Shown here: piece after piece, positions 61,192 to 64,000 of the stretch
Position numbering within the stretch: position 1 is the stretch's first letter
How the letters are laid out: each line of letters begins with the position of its first letter
DNA from: Aliirhizobium smilacinae
GTDB lineage: Bacteria; Pseudomonadota; Alphaproteobacteria; Rhizobiales; Rhizobiaceae
DNA length: 64,000 nt
NCBI RefSeq assembly: GCF_006335145.1
Contig: NZ_VDMN01000001.1
Location: 1,116,001-1,180,000, forward strand
Direction: 5' to 3'
Made by a program: the position numbers and the translations under genes
The notes under the pieces: generated by a model
Told to the model about the DNA's origin: nothing
Seen by the model: only the letters and a program-made list of their open reading frames with translations
The model's database searches: none

Positions 61192-62157
61192 TCAATCCTT
61201 CGCAAATGTCGTTGCCGTCTGCGAAGTCGTCACCATCGTATTGTAATCAGAAACAATCCATTCGATGTCGTTGGCGCCGGCCTTGCGGGCGTCGCCCTTG
61301 GCCTTCAGCAACTGCTCGTCCAGCTCGCGCAGCTTCGACAGAAGCGAGGCGGGGCGCGTTTCGAAGACGTGGAAGGTATCAGGGTGCTCGAGCGAATAAT
61401 CGTCGAATGCACGAACCGCGACGGCATAAGCGTCGAGCGATCTGTCGAAGGCGGCCATATTAACGACCGGCCGCTCGTTATCCGGCATCAGGTCCATCAT
61501 CGCCTCGGCGTGGATCATCACGTTGCGGACATGCCAGCGGGATTTTTTACCCTCGACCTTTTCCAGCGCGGCCAGCGAGGCGAGATCGAGTTTCACCTTC
61601 TCCGTTCGCAGCGCAAGATCGGCCGCCTTGCGGCGCTCTGCGTAAGTCGGGGCGAGTGCTGCGATATCCTTGTGGAAAGCCCTGCCGCCTTCCATTTTGT
61701 CGGACTTGTAGTCCAGCCGCTCGTAATATTTGTTGGCCTTCTCTATGCCCGGCGCGAGCTTCTGGTAGGTGTCGACATAGGCAAGCATGGCGGCATCGAG
61801 TTCCGGCATCTTTGGGTCAACGATCGCCGCTTTTTCGACAGACGCGATCTCGTCGCGCACGTCATAAAGCGAATAGAGGCCGTAAATGACCTTTTCCCTG
61901 CCCGTCGGCCCCTTCTTCATATCGACCCAGCTTTCATAACGCTGGAGCGATTCGGACAAACGAAGCGATCGGTTGAGGAATTCGACATAGGCATTCATCT
62001 TGCCGATCACCTTGTCGGACACGTCCGGTTCCGCCTGAGGCGCTGCAGCAGACTGGGCGAGCGCGGGAGAGCCGGACAGAACCGGTGCAATGGTCGGAAC
62101 CTGCAGCAAAAGCGAAACCGCGGCGACGGCCAAAGCCCTCGACGTGAAAAGACGCAT
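61192..62157 (-). CDS. Exported DUF3829/YiiG-like protein
   Basis: 321 residues. A signal peptide (LAVAAVSLLLQVPTIAPVLSGSPALAQ) precedes a long helical domain matching DUF3829/YiiG-like proteins (KVIGKMNAYVEFLNRSLRLSESLQRYESWV ... YDVRDEIASVEKAAIVDPKMPELDAAMLAYVDTYQKLAPGIEKANKYYE). ATG at 62157 is chosen because the signal peptide follows it; the open frame continues upstream without a ribosome site. Periplasmic or outer-membrane location; function unknown. Confidence 0.82.
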   Translation of the reverse strand: MRLFTSRALAVAAVSLLLQVPTIAPVLSGSPALAQSAAAPQAEPDVSDKVIGKMNAYVEFLNRSLRLSESLQRYESWVDMKKGPTGREKVIYGLYSLYDVRDEIASVEKAAIVDPKMPELDAAMLAYVDTYQKLAPGIEKANKYYERLDYKSDKMEGGRAFHKDIAALAPTYAERRKAADLALRTEKVKLDLASLAALEKVEGKKSRWHVRNVMIHAEAMMDLMPDNERPVVNMAAFDRSLDAYAVAVRAFDDYSLEHPDTFHVFETRPASLLSKLRELDEQLLKAKGDARKAGANDIEWIVSDYNTMVTTSQTATTFAKD

Positions 62158-62575
62158 TCTGATTACCCCCGAAATTCCCAGATTCTTAAATCTGTTTGAA
62201 GTTGGGCCCCGGATCAAAAAGGTCAACTGTGAAAAATTGCACTCAATGCTGACGGATGTTGGCGGCGATCGCCGCAGCGAAACCCTGATGCACCAATCTC
62301 TATTTGCATCAGCACGCCGGCTCAACTTGGTTTCGTGAGAAATGTTCCGCTCTGCAACAAATTTTAGGCTGCGGCAGGCCGCGATTAAGTTGCGATTAAG
62401 CAAGAAGGCCGTAGCGTGCGACCAAGCCTATGAGAGGCCTGCATGACAGCTCAGCCCGCGCCAAAAGCCGGCTGATCGACACGCCTTCATCTGCCCCTCA
62501 CCCCACCCCACCCCGCCCCGTCCATTTTTTCCGAAGAGACCAGCGCCAACGCGGTCCGTTCTTACGGTGTATGTT
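62158..62575. other. Divergent intergenic region with a CtrA box
   Basis: This 418-bp gap separates the DUF3829 gene (minus) and the chemotaxis receptor gene (plus). It contains the CtrA box at 62385-62399 and, at 62491-62521, a C-rich low-complexity stretch of CCCCACCCC-like repeats. No ORF or RNA gene recognised. Confidence 0.5.
62385..62399. promoter_or_regulatory. CtrA-type box upstream of the chemotaxis receptor
   Basis: TTAA (62385-62388), seven bases GTTGCGA, TTAA (62396-62399) is an exact full CtrA recognition site. It lies 177 bp before the ATG of the chemotaxis receptor gene, a class of gene often controlled by the CtrA cascade in alphaproteobacteria. Confidence 0.6.
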
Positions 62576-64000
62576 ATGAGCTTTCTTTCAAACGCGAAAA
62601 TACGAACCAAGATATTGTCCCTGATCGTGCCGGTCTGTCTGATCGGCGTGGCCGGGATCGGTGTGGCTGCCTACAGCTTTAAGCAGGCGGATGGAGAATA
62701 CACAGCCTTCATCGCGGAAGACAGCATCGCCGCGACCCAGGTTTCCCGCGCCTCGACCTCGATGAACTCGGTTGCCTACAGCGCCTATCAGCTGACGGTC
62801 TACCCGCAGAATTCCGCCTTCCGCGCCGTGGCGATGAAGAACTACGAAAGCGGAAAGAAAGTCATCGGCACGCTGCTCGGCTCCGCAAGGCAGCTTATCC
62901 CGGAACAGGCCAGCGATCTGTCGGCGTTCGAAACCCGCGCGCTTGCGATCACCGCGATGACCGACAAGGCCGTATCGCTGACCGAACAGGGCCAGATGCA
63001 GGAGGCCCAGGCCGTTCTCGCCCAGGTCGATCCCGACATCGCCAAGATTCGCGACGATTTCAAGGACTGGAATGTCGCCAACACCAAAACGGTTCTGGAC
63101 AACAGCGCCGCGATCACCGCGCAGATCAATTCGACCCTCATCACTCTGATTACGACACTCGGCGCGCTGTTTGCCGCTGCCATTGCAGCGTCTCTGTTCG
63201 TCGCTGGCCGCGGCATTTCAGGCCCGATCGATACGCTGCGCCAGCGCATGGCCTCGCTTGCCGGCGGAGAAACGAAGCAGGAGGTTCCGGGTCTCGGCCG
63301 CAAGGACGAAGTGGGCCAGATGGCGGAAGCCGTTGCCGTATTCCGCACCAATGCCATCGAGCGCCTTCAGCTCGAGGAAGAGACACGCGCCAACCGCAGC
63401 CTGTCGGAAAAGGAACGTGCTGCCCGCGAAGAGCAGAAGGCGAAGGAAGCCGGCGACGTGAAGTTTGCCGTCGATAACCTGGCGAGCGGTCTTTCGCATC
63501 TTGCCGATGGCGATCTCGCCTACCGGATCGGCCAGCCCTTCACCGAAACGCTGGACGGCGTACGCCACAACTTCAACGCTTCGGCGGACAAGCTGCAGAC
63601 CGCCATGCGCGGCGTGGCGCAGAACGCCCGCGGCATCGATGCCGGCGCCAACGAGATCAAGTCGGCTGCCGACGATCTGGCCAAGCGCACCGAACAGCAG
63701 GCCGCAGCACTGGAAGAAACAGCCGCAGCGCTCGAACAGATCACCACCACGGTGAAGGATGCCGCCAAGCGCGCATCGGAAGCCGGCACGCTTGTCGCTC
63801 GTACCCGCCAGGGAGCCGAAAAGTCCGGCGAGGTCGTGCAGAGCGCGGTCCAGGCGATGGAAGAGATCGAAAAGTCTTCCGGCGAGATCGGCAACATCAT
63901 CGGTGTGATTGACGATATCGCCTTCCAGACAAACCTTCTGGCACTCAATGCCGGCGTCGAGGCAGCGCGTGCCGGTGAAGCCGGCAAGGGTTTTGCCGTC
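62576..64000 (+). CDS. Methyl-accepting chemotaxis protein, cut by window end
   Basis: The first 475 residues are visible. The N-terminal membrane helix ([21 protein letters not shown]) is followed by a periplasmic region of about 150 residues, a second helix ([24 protein letters not shown]), a HAMP domain ([22 protein letters not shown]) and the start of the MCP signalling hairpin ([20 protein letters not shown] ... [40 protein letters not shown]). It senses an unknown ligand and signals to CheA through CheW. The hairpin tip and C-terminal methylation helix lie beyond 64000. Confidence 0.95.
   Translation, partial: MSFLSNAKIRTKILSLIVPVCLIGVAGIGVAAYSFKQADGEYTAFIAEDSIAATQVSRASTSMNSVAYSAYQLTVYPQNSAFRAVAMKNYESGKKVIGTLLGSARQLIPEQASDLSAFETRALAITAMTDKAVSLTEQGQMQEAQAVLAQVDPDIAKIRDDFKDWNVANTKTVLDNSAAITAQINSTLITLITTLGALFAAAIAASLFVAGRGISGPIDTLRQRMASLAGGETKQEVPGLGRKDEVGQMAEAVAVFRTNAIERLQLEEETRANRSLSEKERAAREEQKAKEAGDVKFAVDNLASGLSHLADGDLAYRIGQPFTETLDGVRHNFNASADKLQTAMRGVAQNARGIDAGANEIKSAADDLAKRTEQQAAALEETAAALEQITTTVKDAAKRASEAGTLVARTRQGAEKSGEVVQSAVQAMEEIEKSSGEIGNIIGVIDDIAFQTNLLALNAGVEAARAGEAGKGFAV

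Noticed and set aside
1..64000. CRISPR arrays, rRNA, tRNA, insertion sequences, prophage genes
   Set aside because: No regularly spaced repeats, no cloverleaf or rRNA-like sequence, and no transposase or phage protein motifs were recognised on either strand.

Overview
The window looks like a chromosomal segment of a Rhizobiaceae member (Rhizobium/Agrobacterium group). The evidence is a MucR/Ros-type regulator, a seven-gene Mrp/Pha-type cation/proton antiporter operon, a dmeRF-like Co/Ni efflux pair, a cell-cycle type PAS histidine kinase, a SufE, three exact CtrA-type boxes (TTAA-N7-TTAA), high GC with short AT-rich promoter regions, and three intergenic repeat types that I associate with rhizobia. 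No phage, transposase, CRISPR array, rRNA or tRNA gene was seen. Genus-level placement is inference from gene content only.

Layout. 1-7 kb: a HigBA toxin-antitoxin locus cut by the left edge, a split DUF1214/DUF1254 pair, DUF2336 and DUF1491 genes, a fused DUF1254-DUF1214 protein and an exported pectinesterase. 7-13.5 kb: a peptidoglycan-binding protein behind a membrane histidine kinase, DUF5330, sufE, a DUF6456 gene coupled to a stand-alone DnaA domain IV-like protein, and mucR. 13.9-20.1 kb: the mnhABCDEFG operon on the minus strand. 20-31 kb: msrB and assorted metabolic genes (SDR with divergent LysR, cupin, ParDE, GNAT, hemolysin III family, a universal stress gene behind an exact FNR/FixK box, VOC, AI-2E transporter, FAD oxidase). 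31-37 kb: two tiny membrane-protein genes, oligopeptidase B, a small gene directly behind a CtrA box, dmeRF with its operator, and a MerR regulator. 37-44 kb: an acetyltransferase preceded by what looks like a complete leader-peptide attenuator, DJ-1/PfpI, two c-type cytochromes, LysE, a WYL regulator, cytochrome b561, a phosphoesterase and a frameshifted L,D-transpeptidase. 44-64 kb: sodB, a PAS-GGDEF-EAL protein, a PhyH-like oxygenase, a branched-chain aminotransferase, a ChaC-like gene, a small membrane protein whose start site lies in a 16-bp perfect stem, a PLD-type synthase, an acyltransferase, a LysR/MFS/aldo-keto reductase cluster, an exported hydrolase, DUF3829 and the first part of a chemotaxis receptor.

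Most genes form short independent units; the only long operon is mnh. The less ordinary signals are non-coding or very small: the aromatic/threonine-rich leader and 1-2-3-4 hairpin set before the acetyltransferase (37124-37234), the start-sequestering hairpin at 52233-52288, a 15-codon ORF that tiles exactly between mnhA and mnhB, three CtrA boxes, the FNR/FixK box, a perfect higBA palindrome, and a possible sRNA behind oligopeptidase B. All functions are read from sequence and from memory of protein families; no database search was possible.
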